From the NCBI GenBank assembly GCA_014281115.1, contig JACONQ010000016.1, positions 62,001-126,000 of the forward strand: a stretch of DNA of 64,000 nt, read 5' to 3'. Under the pieces are notes generated by a model. That model was not told where the DNA came from, searched no databases, and saw only the letters and a list, made by a program, of their open reading frames with translations. Below are positions 33,131 through 44,781 of the stretch, piece after piece. The number at the start of each line of letters is the position of its first letter. Position 1 is the first letter of the stretch. Source of the DNA: Laburnicola sp. R22_1 (taxonomy: Eukaryota; Ascomycota; Dothideomycetes; Pleosporales; Didymosphaeriaceae). The position numbers and the translations under genes are program-made.

Positions 33131-33870
33131 ACACTTCTCTCTCTTCGCCCTGATCTTCCCACCGTTTTAACAGAAGATCTAGCTGTGCCCAGATCTCTGG
33201 CTTCGTAAATTCGTTTTTTGATTTCCATTTCTTCGATCCACTTTCCAATCTCAACGGCGGCATCGCGAGCAGTCGGGTGTGCTTTAGTGTACGATGTTTA
33301 AGTTGGGAGTGCGGTCTAGTTGCACAACTCTTGCATCGGAAGGTGTTGAGGAGGTGCGGACTGTAGAAGCTCAAAGAGGGGACAGCGCCTCTAAATAAGG
33401 CTATGAGGCGTTTCCTGTCACCCTAATCCGGTTGTACGCTTATTGGTTGGGGCCAAAATTTAGGCCAAGGCCATTCGTTCCACAACTGTGTGGTCTCGCT
33501 TCTTCTCAGCCAGTCACACCCACACATCATCAACATATCCTTGTCGTCATCCGGTCAATAAATGCAGAGTGACGAGTCGTAGTAAAAGATAGTTTGGTTG
33601 GCCCTGCATGTTGGGCGATCTGGAGTTGATAGTTCATGTCTTGATTCAAAGACTAACAATGGTATCTATGGAACCCAAAGGCACAGGCTGCAAAGCTTCG
33701 CTCTGAGAGTATTTCTCGTCCCACCTTTGCTAGCAATGTTTGACATCGCCCCGATACGAAAGCCTTTCCGTGCACCACCTGTCAGTATTATGATCACTCG
33801 CCGACAGCCTAGAGTATTCATCAGTCGGTCGGCATTAGAAAGAGTTTCCTCACTGCTAGGCAGTCCTTAC
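33131..33870. other. Intergenic region upstream of the ankyrin gene
   Basis: About 740 bases. Minus-strand reading at 33374-32892 gives a 160-codon frame (MPPLRLESGSKKWKSKNEFT...) with charged helix-like content that could be an unplaced exon. No domain is recognised, so no gene is called. Confidence 0.35.
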
Positions 33871-34143
33871 CTAAGGGGTCGTATCTGCTGCACCGCCGCC
33901 ACTTCCACCACGAAGTTCGTTGCTGGGTTCGCCGTGGACTTCACGATCAGGCTCGGCGCGCTCTATGATGCGTTAGCTATTCCTACACATCAACGAAACT
34001 ACCGTACCTATATCTTGAGCTCTTCGGTCTGCCAACTGTCTATGTTCTTTCCGTTTCCAATAACATTTCCAGACCGTGATGGTAGCCATAACAGTCGTAA
34101 CAGCGACGCCAGCGATTGCGACGATAATTGATGGAGCGGACAT
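33871..34143 (-). CDS. Spliced 75-residue single-span membrane microprotein
   Basis: Exon 1 (34143-34008) and exon 2 (33962-33871) join across a 45-base intron (GTACGG...AGCTAACG...ATAG) with matching phase, giving 75 residues. The N-terminus starts MSAPS. One strong hydrophobic segment follows at about 6-25 (IIVAIAGVAVTTVMATITVW), then a basic stop-transfer stretch KCYWKRKEHRQ. The tail is hydrophilic and charged (RAQDIERAEPDREVHGEPSN) and ends Gly-rich. By the positive-inside rule the tail should be cytosolic. I know no named family, and function is unknown. The good branch site and the tail's plausible composition support a real gene, but it is too small to be certain. Confidence 0.6.
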
Positions 34144-35174
34144 GATTGTTGAGTATAGCACTGCTGGCAATATATCTTCTCGGAAGAAGGCGGGGACGGA
34201 TCTTAAACTGAAGAAAAAAACCGTGAAACAATTTGCTGGTGATGTGTCCGACTGAACAATGTCTGCTTTATATCTAGGACCAGACGGCAACGTGCCAATG
34301 AATAGAATTATAACAGTCACTTGTATGGTCAGATCTCTCAATAGCTATAAAATTCATACACCGGAATATCTTAGGCATCTACCAATTGTTAACAACTGTT
34401 AAAAGAGGATTTCAGCGCCTTGAAGTTCAGTGGTCGCTGCCACATCGGAGGTGAACTTAGACACCGCGATCTCTCCTTGGAACGATCCAATCACATACAA
34501 ATGTCCCAGGTCACGAGCATTCTACTGAATTGATGGAAGAAGAGTGGGGGATTCCACTGTCTTTGCTTACACGAAGCTTGGCGCTTAAACGTGGCATCGT
34601 CCAATCAGGTCTCAGTATGTTTATTGCCATGGCATTTCCTTGATCATCGCTCTGCTGTTCTGCATCCAGCACCGAGAGAGGCTATCGCATCGTTCGCAAT
34701 TCATATCTCATCGATATTGGCATGACACATGAAGTTTTGCGCGATATCGCCGACCGCTGCGTAGTCTTCAGCAATCCTATAGAGTTTCCTTACAACTTCC
34801 AGCGGTGAGTCGAAAGATGTGTAATACAACCCAAGCGATTGAATTCTGCCTGTGCAAATTGCCACGGACTCGACACCAGGCAGGACTGTCTGCTTCGATT
34901 GGCCAAATTCGGTTGTCTACCCCATCACTGGCGAGCACCCTTGCAAGGACAGGAAGTAACCAAAGTATATTGAATTGGGCCTTGTTCTTCGCTTGTGCAG
35001 GATTTTCCCGTGTACGGAGGAGAGTTGTTCGTATTGGATTGTAGGATCTGGGGAAACCTCCGAAAACAGCGGAGTCTTGTCTTGAATTTCCATCTAGGTG
35101 AATCGGAGGCTCCGTAAAAGCAAGCAATCCGCCCCGTATCCATATTACAATCATAAGCAACGAACACCGTCTTC
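34144..35174. other. Intergenic region, no gene seen
   Basis: About 1 kb between the microprotein start and the convergent end of the membrane-protein gene. Open frames are short and unrecognised. Confidence 0.45.
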
Positions 35175-35873
35175 TCACACGCCCAATTCTCGCGCGTTAA
35201 TATCCCTCCGAAGCTTCATAACAAAGAAATAATGCACCCACATGACTGAAAAAAAGATAAAAGCCGCTTGCACACCAAATACCACCAACGCCCCCCTCTT
35301 CGTCCTCAAATCCGGATACGCCAACACTCGCACCAGATCGTCCACCAAAGCCAGGTAGGTCGCCCTAAACATGGTCCTGTCAAGTGCTGCTGCAATGGAC
35401 CACATGACCCCCCAGTCTGGGGACAACTGACTGAACAACGTATTGCTGACCAACGTGAATAGCAAGTGCACGAAGAACTCGGACCACCGTTGCGGCTCGC
35501 CAGCGTCTCGTTCGCCGAGAAGAGGGCTGATGAGGTAGTTGGCTACCAGATCACATATGTAGAAGGAGAGGTTGAATGGCGTCCCGAAGAGCCGACCGTA
35601 CGTGAAGAGGACGGCGGCGCGATGGAAATCGGATTTCCGAGTAAAGCGCACAAGTGGGGCCGGCCGAGGGCGGTATATGAGAGAAGCAAAAATATGTGTG
35701 GGGATTGCGCTGGCTAAGAGCAACAAGTACTGTTCGAAGGGGTTGAGGAGGACCAGAAGTGCGCTGGTGAGGACAGGCAGGTAGAGATGCACGTAAGCGC
35801 GCCATGCTGGAGCCACTTCAGGTGGTGCGCCCGGGGAAGGCTGGAACGAGGTGGCCCCATTTGACGTGGACAT
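35175..35873 (-). CDS. Multi-span membrane protein of unknown function
   Basis: The ATG at 35873 gives 232 residues; an upstream in-frame ATG at 35972 would add a polar extension and is less likely. After a Ser/Pro-rich N-terminus come probable membrane segments near residues 28-48 (YVHLYLPVLTSALLVLLNPF), 50-65 (LLLLASAIPTHIFASL), 85-115 (VLFTYGRLFGTPFNLSFYIC) and 195-220 (VVFGVQAAFIFFSVMWVHYF). A 'LFGERD/LLGERDAGEPQRW' loop and an Arg-rich 'RTKRGAL' loop separate them. I recognise no family. It has no operon-like neighbour; the next gene-like ORF, at 36226, is divergent. An organellar membrane is possible but not shown. Confidence 0.7.
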   Translation of the reverse strand: MSTSNGATSFQPSPGAPPEVAPAWRAYVHLYLPVLTSALLVLLNPFEQYLLLLASAIPTHIFASLIYRPRPAPLVRFTRKSDFHRAAVLFTYGRLFGTPFNLSFYICDLVANYLISPLLGERDAGEPQRWSEFFVHLLFTLVSNTLFSQLSPDWGVMWSIAAALDRTMFRATYLALVDDLVRVLAYPDLRTKRGALVVFGVQAAFIFFSVMWVHYFFVMKLRRDINARELGV

Positions 35874-36225
35874 CGTGCGTTGTGTTGAGTAATGGTATTG
35901 AGGTCGGTCGGAGAATTTGTAGCGGGACCTCGGGACATAGTGAACCTTACCTAAACGCGTGGTCACGTGCAATAGCCACGTGATAACCCGAGACCGGACG
36001 GGCTCGTGCCCAGGTTGAATCCGTATTCAACACAGTGGGCCAAGAAACCAGGAAACTTTAGATACAGGAGCCTAACTAAAGATTCCCTTTTTTGACACCC
36101 AATGTGGAATACAGAGTCTATGACGTAATAATTCAACGCTACCCAGTGAAAGATAACTTCGGAAAGCATGCACCAAAGTATCATGCACTCGACATTCAAA
36201 AAGATCCATAAATTTCTCTTCGACT

Positions 36226-36948
36226 ATGGACGACTGGGAAGACGCTGTCTTCTCTTCACGACACATACACAATCGGGTGGGCCGAAGCAGAGCCACCCAC
36301 AACAGCAGATCAAAGCGCAATCAGCCCTTTGATGTCCCCAAAACATTCGGTAGCTACGCCTGCAAATGCGCTGCATGGCAGAGGATTGCAAACCGCACTG
36401 AAGGCTATGAACCTGACCAAGGTGTAACGCTGGAGCTGTTACGATTAACTGCCAACAGCAAAGGCATTGTTGGCGAGATCACCTTTCCAGGTATTCTCCA
36501 AGCTACAATCGTACTAGCTGAGAGTAGAGAAAGCCTCCATAGGACAGTTCTGGGGGCGAGCACTCAAAATCTGGAAAGCGGCGACACGTGCATGGTAGAT
36601 CAGGCAAATAGCAGCAGTGGCCACGGCAGCGTCGAGCAAGAAGGCGAACGGGGACCAGTCTGACCAGATTGTTTCCAAATCTTCGAAAAGAACAGTTTCC
36701 GCGCACCGAAGTTTTGGTTGCTTTATAACGGCGTCGTGGCGCTGCCTGCGACAGGGAGAGAATCGGAGAATAGGGAGAACGGATTGGGCTATGTCGTCTT
36801 CTCTGGAAATGACCGCCGCAACTTCAAGGGAACGATTAATTGCAGTTTGCTAGGATGGAAAGATGTTGCGATTAGCGGTCGTACAATTTGGGGGAGAAGT
36901 GAGTCTGACATGCCGGTTGCATGGGGTCTCTACGGTGTGTTGTTATGA
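36226..36948 (+). pseudogene. Hypothetical ORF interrupted by one in-frame TGA
   Basis: One reading frame runs 240 codons from ATG 36226 to the stop at 36946-36948. A single TGA at 36661-36663 breaks it. Part one begins 'MDDWEDAVFSSRHIHN' and includes 'FGSYACKCAAWQRIANRTEG' and 'GEITFPGILQATIVLAESRE'. Part two includes 'FEKNSFRAPKFWLLYNGVVA' and 'GLYGVLL' at the end. Both parts look protein-like and lie in the same frame, so one mutated gene or a small intron over the stop are the choices. Only a weak donor (GTGGCC at 36617) with CCAG at 36667 would keep frame, and its branch site sits too close. No family recognised. Confidence 0.45.
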
Positions 36949-37190
36949 ATCGGAGCCACTTAAGATCCCCTACGGTGTGAGAGTGCGTTGTATTCAACGG
37001 ACCCAATGGAGACTACAATTCTCACAACACTTGGCAGCGACCGTCCTTCAACTCCCCTCCACTTCCATCTCATCTCCTCCTCGAGTCATCCATCTCCACC
37101 AGCCGCTCATCAACCACATGCCCACCCCTCGAACCCAGCTCTTACACCTTCTCTCCCACTTCCGCCTCCGCCCTCCCCCGTTCCAGCGTG

Positions 37191-37336
37191 GCCAACGTAC
37201 TGTAACAATATTACGGCCTGTAGCGGTTGCATATAGCCGGACAGGACACAGTATATATAGTAATTAGTAAACAGGTGCAAAGACTAATATTTGGCCTATG
37301 TCACTACGGGCCGTAATATCGTTACGGTACGTTGGC
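37191..37336. mobile_element. MITE-like element with 33-base terminal inverted repeats
   Basis: Arms at 37191-37223 and 37304-37336 are inverted copies: GCCAACGTAYTGTAACRATA-type sequence continuing TTACGGCCYGTAG. The four mismatches are all transitions. The 80 bases between are AT-rich and non-coding (GTATATATAGTAATTAGTAA). Total length is about 146 bases, typical of a MITE. Target duplication is not clear. I know no named family for this terminus. Confidence 0.65.
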
Positions 37337-38308
37337 TACGCTGCCCCGTTCACCCACCACCGCCCCGTACCTCCCATTTCCTCTCCGGGCCCTACCCCAC
37401 CAGCGCCCCCCAACCTTCTCCCTCCTTCTTCGTCGAAACAGCAAAACAGCGCGCCGAAGACGCCACCACCCACCCTGAAAACAACACCCATCGCGATACC
37501 AGGTTTCGCCCCAGTACCAAGCCCTACGCTAGCCCCAGACCCAGAAGCAGAAGTATGACTCTAGTCCATGGAATTCAATCCAAAAAAAATTTTTAAAATT
37601 TAAAATTAGACAAACCCCCACCAACCCCTCACTCACACGCTCACTCACACACTCCACAAGCCACCTGAGCAAAAGTATTGACATTACGCTATGATATGAT
37701 ACTATAATACTATACACTGTGCGCACGGCGAACTATGGTTGCGCTGTAGCTGTTAGGTCGCGAGCGCGACGACCGAACCATGGTTGAGCGTCCTATCGCC
37801 TACACTGCTCCTGCGGTTGCGACTCCGCGGTCTACTACGGCTCTTTAACAGTCCACTAGTTAAGAGATAATATGTAACTTAGTTATGCCTAACTATCTAT
37901 TAACTACTATTATTAATACTGCTATATAAAAAGTTAATAATAAAATTATTATTATTTTATATATATTTTGTTACTACTACTATGTGCTAGGTACTAGGTT
38001 TTAGTACCTCTTGTTTTACTCCTCTCTGTGTATGGTGCGGACTTAACCTTGGTTAGAATCTCTACACAACGAAGATCTTTAATAATACTATAATACATAA
38101 ACAAACGGCCTACCCACCCACCATCCATCCATCCATCCCTCCCTCCCTCCCAAGAAGGCCAAGATAGCTTTGCGCCCATGCAGATGCACCACAACATGTC
38201 CAAAACGCCTATTTAGCACCAATCCTTACCCATGCAGCTACGTTCCATTCCACACATCGATGCAAGACAAAAAAAAACAGAAAAAAAAAGGACACTCGGC
38301 TAGCTCTA
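37337..38308. other. Intergenic region with an AT-rich scar
   Basis: About 970 bases without a supported gene. Proline-rich open frames at 37298-37596 are composition artefacts. From about 37850 to 38020 the sequence turns very AT-rich and TpA-rich, like the block at the left end of the window, and is probably a RIP-mutated transposon fragment. A near-palindrome GGTCGCGAGCGCGACGACC lies at about 37757-37775. Confidence 0.45.
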
Positions 38309-41300
38309 CTACTCCTTCCCCTCCTTCCCCCCCTTCTTCCCCAGCAACATAGCCCTAAAATCATCATTGCTCTTAGCCTCGCCACCATTCCTCGCGCCAG
38401 ACGCTCCCCTAGGCACCGCAGGCCTAGACCCCAGCCCGGGCTTCCCGCGACCCCGAAGGCCGCCGCCGCCGCGAGCCGCAGCAGTCGGTCGGTTGACGCG
38501 CGCAGGCTGTATGAAATTGCTGCTCGCCTTCCATTCTCCCTTTTGCTCGATGAGCTCCTTGTACCGCCCAATGCGGAGCTTCCTGCCTTCGAAATCCTGG
38601 CCCTGCAGGGCAATCTCCGCTTTACCCGCCTGCTCCACCGTCGCGAACTCCACAACAGCGCCACCGTGCTGCGGCATGAGCGTGATCTTCTTGTAGCCGT
38701 AAGGTTCCACGAGAGGCCTAATGCGTACGTCGGGTACAGTGTCTGGCACGTTCAGCAGTGCTATCGATCGCTCGCCTTTCGTACCCGTGGTCGCGCTAGG
38801 CTCGGATGCGCCTCGGTTGTCAGGTGTGGCTTCACGTTCCGCCGGCGACGCTGCGTTCTCGATAGTCGACTTAACCTTGGGCTTTACGTCCGACCCTCGA
38901 TCGCTTGCTATCTCCACCTTGAGTTCAAGGCCCCAGAAGTCTTTGCCGTTCATTCCGGCAACGGCGGCGTCAGCTTCCTATGCACAAGTCAATAAAAGCC
39001 CAAACCTCATGTGTTGTCCTTACGTACATCTTTAGTTTCGTAGACGACGTATCCGAAGCCCTTGTTGTTGCCGTTCTTCAAGGTGGGGATGTTGACTCGT
39101 TCAATCTTCCCAAACTGTGCAAAGGCCTCTTGTACCTCGCGCTTCTTGATCTTGAAGTTGAGATGCCATACATAAACCTCCCGTCCTTCAGCAGTCGCGC
39201 CGTCGCGCTTCTTTTTAGCGTTAGGGTTCGAAATTTTCGCGATGGTCTTCAAGCCCTCCACGTCGGTACCATCCAGCTTCGTAGCGGCAATCGCATCGTC
39301 GGCATTCGCGAATTGTACGTAGCAGAAGCGACGGTGGGTGTTGAACTTTAGCGAAGGGAACCTTACACCGAGCACTTCGCCAAACGGCTCGAAGAGCTTG
39401 CGCACAAATGCCTCGTCAGCATGAGCGGGGTAGTTTGCGACATACAACGTCGTGCTCTGGCCTCGTTTGATGGTGATGTCGTGCCCGTCGAAGCCCTTCG
39501 CCTCTTTAGTCAAGGCGTAATCTGCCTCTTCTGGAGTTTCGAACTCAATGATGGCGACCATTCTGTCCTTCTCGGGTTTCATTGTCACATTGCGCACTGT
39601 GCCGGCATCGCTGAAGAACTTGCGCAATTGCGTTTGCGTTGCGTTTTGAGGGAGCCGTTGGACAATAACAGATGTGTTTTCGCGGTCTCGTTTCTGAGTG
39701 AGCGATCCGATGTCTGACGGTACCTCGCTCACGTGTCTTGCTTGGTGGTCAACTGATGTAGCGGGTGTAGAGTCAGCATCTCCAAAGTCAAGCTGTCTCG
39801 TCTTCTTTGCCACAATCTCTCCGTCCAGCGTATCCTCCCGCTTCCTCTTACCAGATCCATCTGCCACGTGGTTTTGCTGTGCCTCGGGATGATTCGCAGC
39901 CGCCAGCGCAGCTTCCTTTTGCCTCCTGATAGCGACGACACGCTCCGCTCGACGTTGTTCTATTTGTGCGCTCCGCACCTTGAGCACATTCTCGTGCTGC
40001 TCGCAGTGGTTGACGTACATCGCGATCAAAGGCTCTGGTTGATCGATGGTATGAAGCTGTTGCATAGCTAGTTCCAACACCGCTGTCGCTCGCGTCGGCG
40101 CCGGTAGATGCTGACCAGCATTATTCTGATCCCGCATTGCGTGATTGGACCACAGCACCATCTCCCAGATGTAGTAACGGTACCAAAATTCGTACGAATC
40201 CTTGTGCACCTTTACCAGAGACTCCCAGATATGTCGCCCCTCTTCTTGGTTGCCACGTTGAAGCCAGAACTTGATGTGAATACGCTCAAGGCGATACTTT
40301 GAATCGCCGGGCCAATCTCTGCCAAACTTCTTCATGCCGACCTCGCGGACCAGCTCCAGCGCTGAGCGTATCCCAACTTCCGCGATGTCCGCATCGTCTT
40401 CTGAAGCATTGGGGTCGGCTGCTCTGCGCCGCAAGTAGCCACACCAAGCGATTTGGACTTTGATAAGCTCTTCCAAAGCAACGTGCTCCAGCAAGCCGGT
40501 TCGGGTCGCCGTGTGCTTTATTTCCTCGATCTCGTCGAACCCTCTCTGTTCCGCTTCTAGCGTCAAGATGCGATGCGACCAAAGAGCGCCGGACCAGGGG
40601 CAATGTCGCGTGGCACGCTCGAGGACGTCGAGGAGATCAACTGATCGGTCTTGCTGCCAGAGCAGGAACTCAATATGGTCTTCCCACAATGTCGAGTCTA
40701 CTGGAAAGCGAAGCGTGGCACGCTCGAACAGCGCATTGACCAAAGGGAAGCTGTAGACGCCCATTGTCTTCTTTTCCCACTTGAGATAGCGGGTCAGCGC
40801 GTAGTATTCGGCGTCCCTGTCGCCCTGTTGAGAAGCCTGAAGCAACTTGAATTCGAATTCCTCGCGATTGGCGTACTGCTGCTTGATATGGGTATTCTGC
40901 TGAACCGCCTGCTCCATAGCTTCTTCGACGTTTCCACCTATGCGAGAGACGAAAGAGGCGTATCTGGACAGAGTGTCACCCCATGTGGCATGAGGCTGGC
41001 CCAGTCGTTCGTTGAAGATACCCTTGATGCGCATGGCTTTTTCCTGTTCCTCTTGGCTGGAAGCACTGCGCTCAAAATCGTCCTGCAAGAACTGCAGGTA
41101 GCGGTCCCACACGGAGTTGCTATCTTGAATGTTGTATTTGACGTATTCCGCGCCTTGCCGCCAGATATCTTGAAGGAGTTGCGGGGTAAACAACTCGCGT
41201 CCAATGGCTTTATCTTCTTCAGACCACTGCTCCGGTGGGTGGGGCTCCCATGAACACGCCAGGAGATGACTGAGGTATTCGCCGTACGCTGCCTGAAGTC

Positions 41301-42715
41301 GCCTTAAGTCAGTAACGTTCATCACGTAGGGCCAACACAGGATGTAAGATACATACCCAAATCTTCACACTGTACGGCTCATCCTGGGTGGCTAACTTGT
41401 ATAGCTCGAGCACGGTCCTGGGCGCAAGTCAGCAAAAGTCCGGTTGGGTGTGTTGTCTAGGGATGAGGGTTGAAGACTAAGGCAGCGTACATTCGATCTT
41501 CTACATTGACTGCCAGTGCTTTCTCATCTTCCAGTCGGTATTCCCACAAGACCTCCCCAAGCGGAAATTTCTTCGCAAAGCTCGCTCCAGCCTCTCGTAG
41601 GATCGGTAGGAGCTCAAAAGAATGCGCGTTTCCGGGATCGATGGCGGTCACGTGGTATTGCAGGCCCTGGTGGAGAGTGGTGACAAAGTTGACATGGCTA
41701 TAATAGTCGAGAGGGTTCTCCGTGAGCGACTTGTCGAGCTGGGTAAGGTACTCGACGTGGCTCGGCTCAAGGGCGCGCGCGACGAAGTTGCGGATTTGAG
41801 GCGACTGCTCGCCCATGCTGATGTCGGTGTTTGAGTTGCCAGAGAGTGAGCGCGGGATGTTTTGGAGGCTGTCGAGAGTTAGCAAACCGTGCCAAGACTG
41901 CGCAACAGGCAGCCACGACCCCGCGACGTTGCCCCAGGATACACCGCCACCGACGAGTGCGCTTCTCCAGCTTTCTGTTTTGGACACTCTGATGGCTGTA
42001 GCCAGAGCCAGAGCCTCAGCCCGGGTGCTTCGCTCTTGTGCGGGGGTGTTGCGCATCCTGGGGTACAGGTAACACAGCGCTCACATGCCCTCAGAGCAGC
42101 CCTGCAGATCCGGACTGTTTGCTGAGCACAAGGCGCATGAATTCGAACAACACAAGGAAGCGGAGACGTACCTGAAAGAGGGCCTTTGCACCGCATTACT
42201 CTGTCTCGCAGCCTGTTGCTGGTGCTGCATCGCCGCCAAATCTAGCGCTTGTCAGCCACGGCCTACCTCCCACGAGTGCCTTTCTAGGAGGCTGCTTCAT
42301 TCTCTACTTGTGGGCTCTCCGTCCGACTCCACATGCACCCTGAAGGAAATAGGTACCCACCTGCCAAAGCATCCATGCTGGGGGTCGACGCCTGCCGGTG
42401 CAGCGGATTCGGAGGTGTCATGCGCGCGCCGCGAGGGGAATGCATGGGCCGTTCGGGCGGCGTGTTCGTTGCGCTGCGCGTGGCCCGGTTGCCATTCGTA
42501 AAGGAGACGCCGGGCGATGGGACCTGCTGGTAGGCCAGGTGCGGCGGCGGCGAGGCCGTGATCTGCTGGCTGAGGCCGGACGGCGTGCGCGAGGGGATCT
42601 GGTGTCTTGCGCGTTTGCTCGACGACTGCATCGATGGCGACCCGACGGCGGGATGCGGCGGAGGCGTCTCTCGCGCGGGCGAGTCCTGCGGCGACAGCAG
42701 CGAGTTGATGTCCAT
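38309..42715 (-). CDS. prp24: Prp24/SART3-type U4/U6 snRNP recycling factor
   Basis: Six exons on the minus strand: 42715-42361, 42241-42172, 41868-41491, 41417-41357, 41292-39028 and 38977-38309. They join in phase to 1265 residues. The N-terminus is low-complexity (MDINSLLSPQ). HAT/TPR-like repeats follow, about 170-640 ('YVKYNIQDSNSVWDRYLQFL', 'LWSHRILTLEAEQRGF'). Then come a basic KRKRED nuclear signal and RRMs beginning at about 800 ('TSVIVQRLPQNATQTQLRKF', 'TTLYVANYPAHADEAFVRKL', 'REVYVWHLNFKIKKREVQEA', 'SIALLNVPDTVPDVRIRPLV'). The C-terminus 'SNDDFRAMLLGKK' is the Lsm2-8 binding motif known from Prp24. It anneals U4 to U6 in tri-snRNP recycling. The 303-base intron between exons 2 and 3 could hide a short extra exon. 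Confidence 0.9.
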
Positions 42716-43494
42716 GTTGCCGTCTGCTCTTGTGTTCCTTTGCGCGCTGCTCCCCCTATATGCACACTACACACTACACACTACACGGTCCAGCCACTCG
42801 CCCTACCAGCTGATGTTGCTATGCCTCTTCTGCGCCCGGGGGATGCGACTCGTCGTCAGTGCCGTCGCACCGTTGCAGGGACCGTGGAAGTGAAGCGGAC
42901 GGGGCTCGCCACGGGCGGCATCGACGAAGGCCGAGGTCGCGCGACAGAGGCTCAGCAAGCGGTTCGGCGTATACAAGGGGCGACGAGGCAGCGGCGCCAA
43001 AGGACTACGAGGATTCAAGAGTCTCGGCAGGCCTGGACAAAGATTCAAACACTTACACGTCAAAGCTAGGGCCGGCAATGCGGGTCCACCAGCACCTGAA
43101 TGACGGCACAGCGTGCAGCCGCCTCGCTAACCGTATCGGACGGCCTGCGCGAGGATCCGATTAACGCGTGGTTGGCCTCAGAAGGGGGAGACGCTTGCTG
43201 AAGAGGACGAAGCGGACGCTGTGCAAACGTCACCCTACTCTACGCTGTACAGCAAAAAATCTGGCATGTCAGGCCGTCAGGGTACCTAGACAGCTGATCG
43301 CTGCCGTTGAGCAGGAACATGAGACATGAGACGAGGATCCCGTTCAGTCCGTCACGTGATCCCTCTTCGATCCCTCTTCCCACCCCTGCCACGCGCCTCG
43401 GCTAGTGCCGCGCGCCGCAGACCTCAGAATTTCCTCTGGACCTCCCGGCGCCCTCGTCCATCAACACCGACCCATTGGGCCGTCACACATCGCC
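42716..43494. promoter_or_regulatory. Divergent promoter region PRP24 / mitochondrial uL22m
   Basis: The 779 bases between start codons include an ACACTACACACTACACACTA repeat near 42764-42785. The only sizable open frame on either strand (42398-43069) lacks domain features. No convincing TATA box is seen. Confidence 0.4.
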
Positions 43495-44781
43495 ATGAGC
43501 GCCCGAATACCAGTCCGGCGGCTGGGGAAGCCATGTTAGTCGCTTCTACTCCTCGCCCTTGCTTTGCACCAGATAAAATGGGGCGTCGGAACCCCTTCAT
43601 CGTTGCTAACGCTCGCTCAGCCTTGGCCGCTTTCCGACCGCGCTCGACGTACTGGATCCCTTTGAACCGCCCCTTCAGCAGCTCGACCGCCAGACGCGCC
43701 GACCCAAAGGACCTCGAGAACCCCATCCTCGACGAATACCTCTCCAAGCACAATCCCAACCAGCAGGTCAAACGCCCCGAGCCCCGAGTCGGCACCCCCT
43801 CCAAACACTCCATCTTCCAGCCGGAATACGAGATCCCCGGCTACGACGACGCGCTGTCGCCCGAGGAAAAGCTCCGCGTAAAGCAACAACACCGCGCGAA
43901 AAAGCGCAAAGAAGAAGCCGAGCGCAACGCCAGACGCGAGCACGACCTCCACGCTCTCAGTCTGGACCCCGTCCCGCAAGCCCGCAGCCGCCACGAGCGC
44001 AAGCTCATCATACAGAGCTACAAGAACAATGGCCGCGTCCCCGTGGCGGTGCAGCGCAAGCGCACAGAGCGCGAGCTGAGCTACCAGTCGCCCTTCTTCC
44101 CGACGTCGCAGAAAAAAATGACGATGCTCATGCGCCAAATCGCGGGCAAAACGGTCGAAGACGCCCTCATCCAGATGCGCTTCAGCAAGAAGCGCGTGGC
44201 CCGTGACATCGTCAAAGCGCTCCAGGTTGCGCGCGACGAGGCCGTCGCCGCCCGCGGCATGGGCTTGGGCGCCGGCGTGTCCGAGGCCAAACGCGTGGAA
44301 GAAGAACAGCTCATCAAAGACGGGGTTCTCCCGCCGTGGAAAAAGAGCGTGCCCTATCTTGCCGACGGGACGCGAAACACATTGAAGGAGCGCAGGTGGG
44401 CCGAAGGCGTCGACAAGACGGTCATCGAGCTCAAGGACGGGTCGAAGAAGACGGTCGTGGATCCCACCGAGATATACATTGACCAAGCGTGGATTAACAA
44501 GGGCCCGACGACGAGGAGTCCCGACTACAGAGCGAGAGGCAAAATCAATATGTTGATGCATCGAACTACGAGTAAGTCCGCCGTCTATCCATCTCCGCTA
44601 GGAGAGAGCAGGGGAGTCCTAACAGTCCACCCACCCACCAGGTTTCTCCGTCCTTCTCAAGGAAGAAAAGACGCGCATGCGCATATCAGACGAGATTAAG
44701 AAGAAGCGCGATAATCGCAAATTGTGGCTGCCGCTGCCAGATCGGCCCGTCACGTCTCAGAGACAGTATTGCCTGTGGTAG
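43495..44781 (+). CDS. mrpl22: Mitochondrial large-subunit ribosomal protein uL22m
   Basis: Exons 43495-43534, 43621-44571 and 44642-44781 join in phase to 376 residues. Exon 1 (MSARIPVRRLGKP) plus the start of exon 2 (AAFRPRSTYWIPLNRPFSSS) form a typical arginine-rich mitochondrial presequence. I therefore prefer this start to the unspliced upstream ATG at 43326. The L22 fold spans about 190-345: 'SPFFPTSQKKMTMLMRQIAG', 'VEDALIQMRFSKKRVARDIV', 'EIYIDQAWINKGPTTRSPDY' and 'RARGKINMLMHRTTSFSVLL'. The protein belongs to the mitoribosome large subunit and lines the peptide exit tunnel. The C-terminal extension (REDNRK/WLPLPDRPV region) is fungal. Intron 1 ends GCTAACGCTCGCTCAG, a strong signal. 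Confidence 0.9.

Noticed and set aside
37298..37596. Proline-rich open frames
   Set aside because: Low-complexity frames in C-rich sequence beside a MITE; no conserved feature.
41293..41325. Start of PRP24 at the ATG at 41325
   Set aside because: The first residues up to 41293 are the end of an intron; upstream exons with matching phase and homologous sequence extend the protein to 42715.
43617..44561. Minus-strand frame of 314 codons opposite uL22m
   Set aside because: Antisense shadow of a gene with clear ribosomal-protein motifs.
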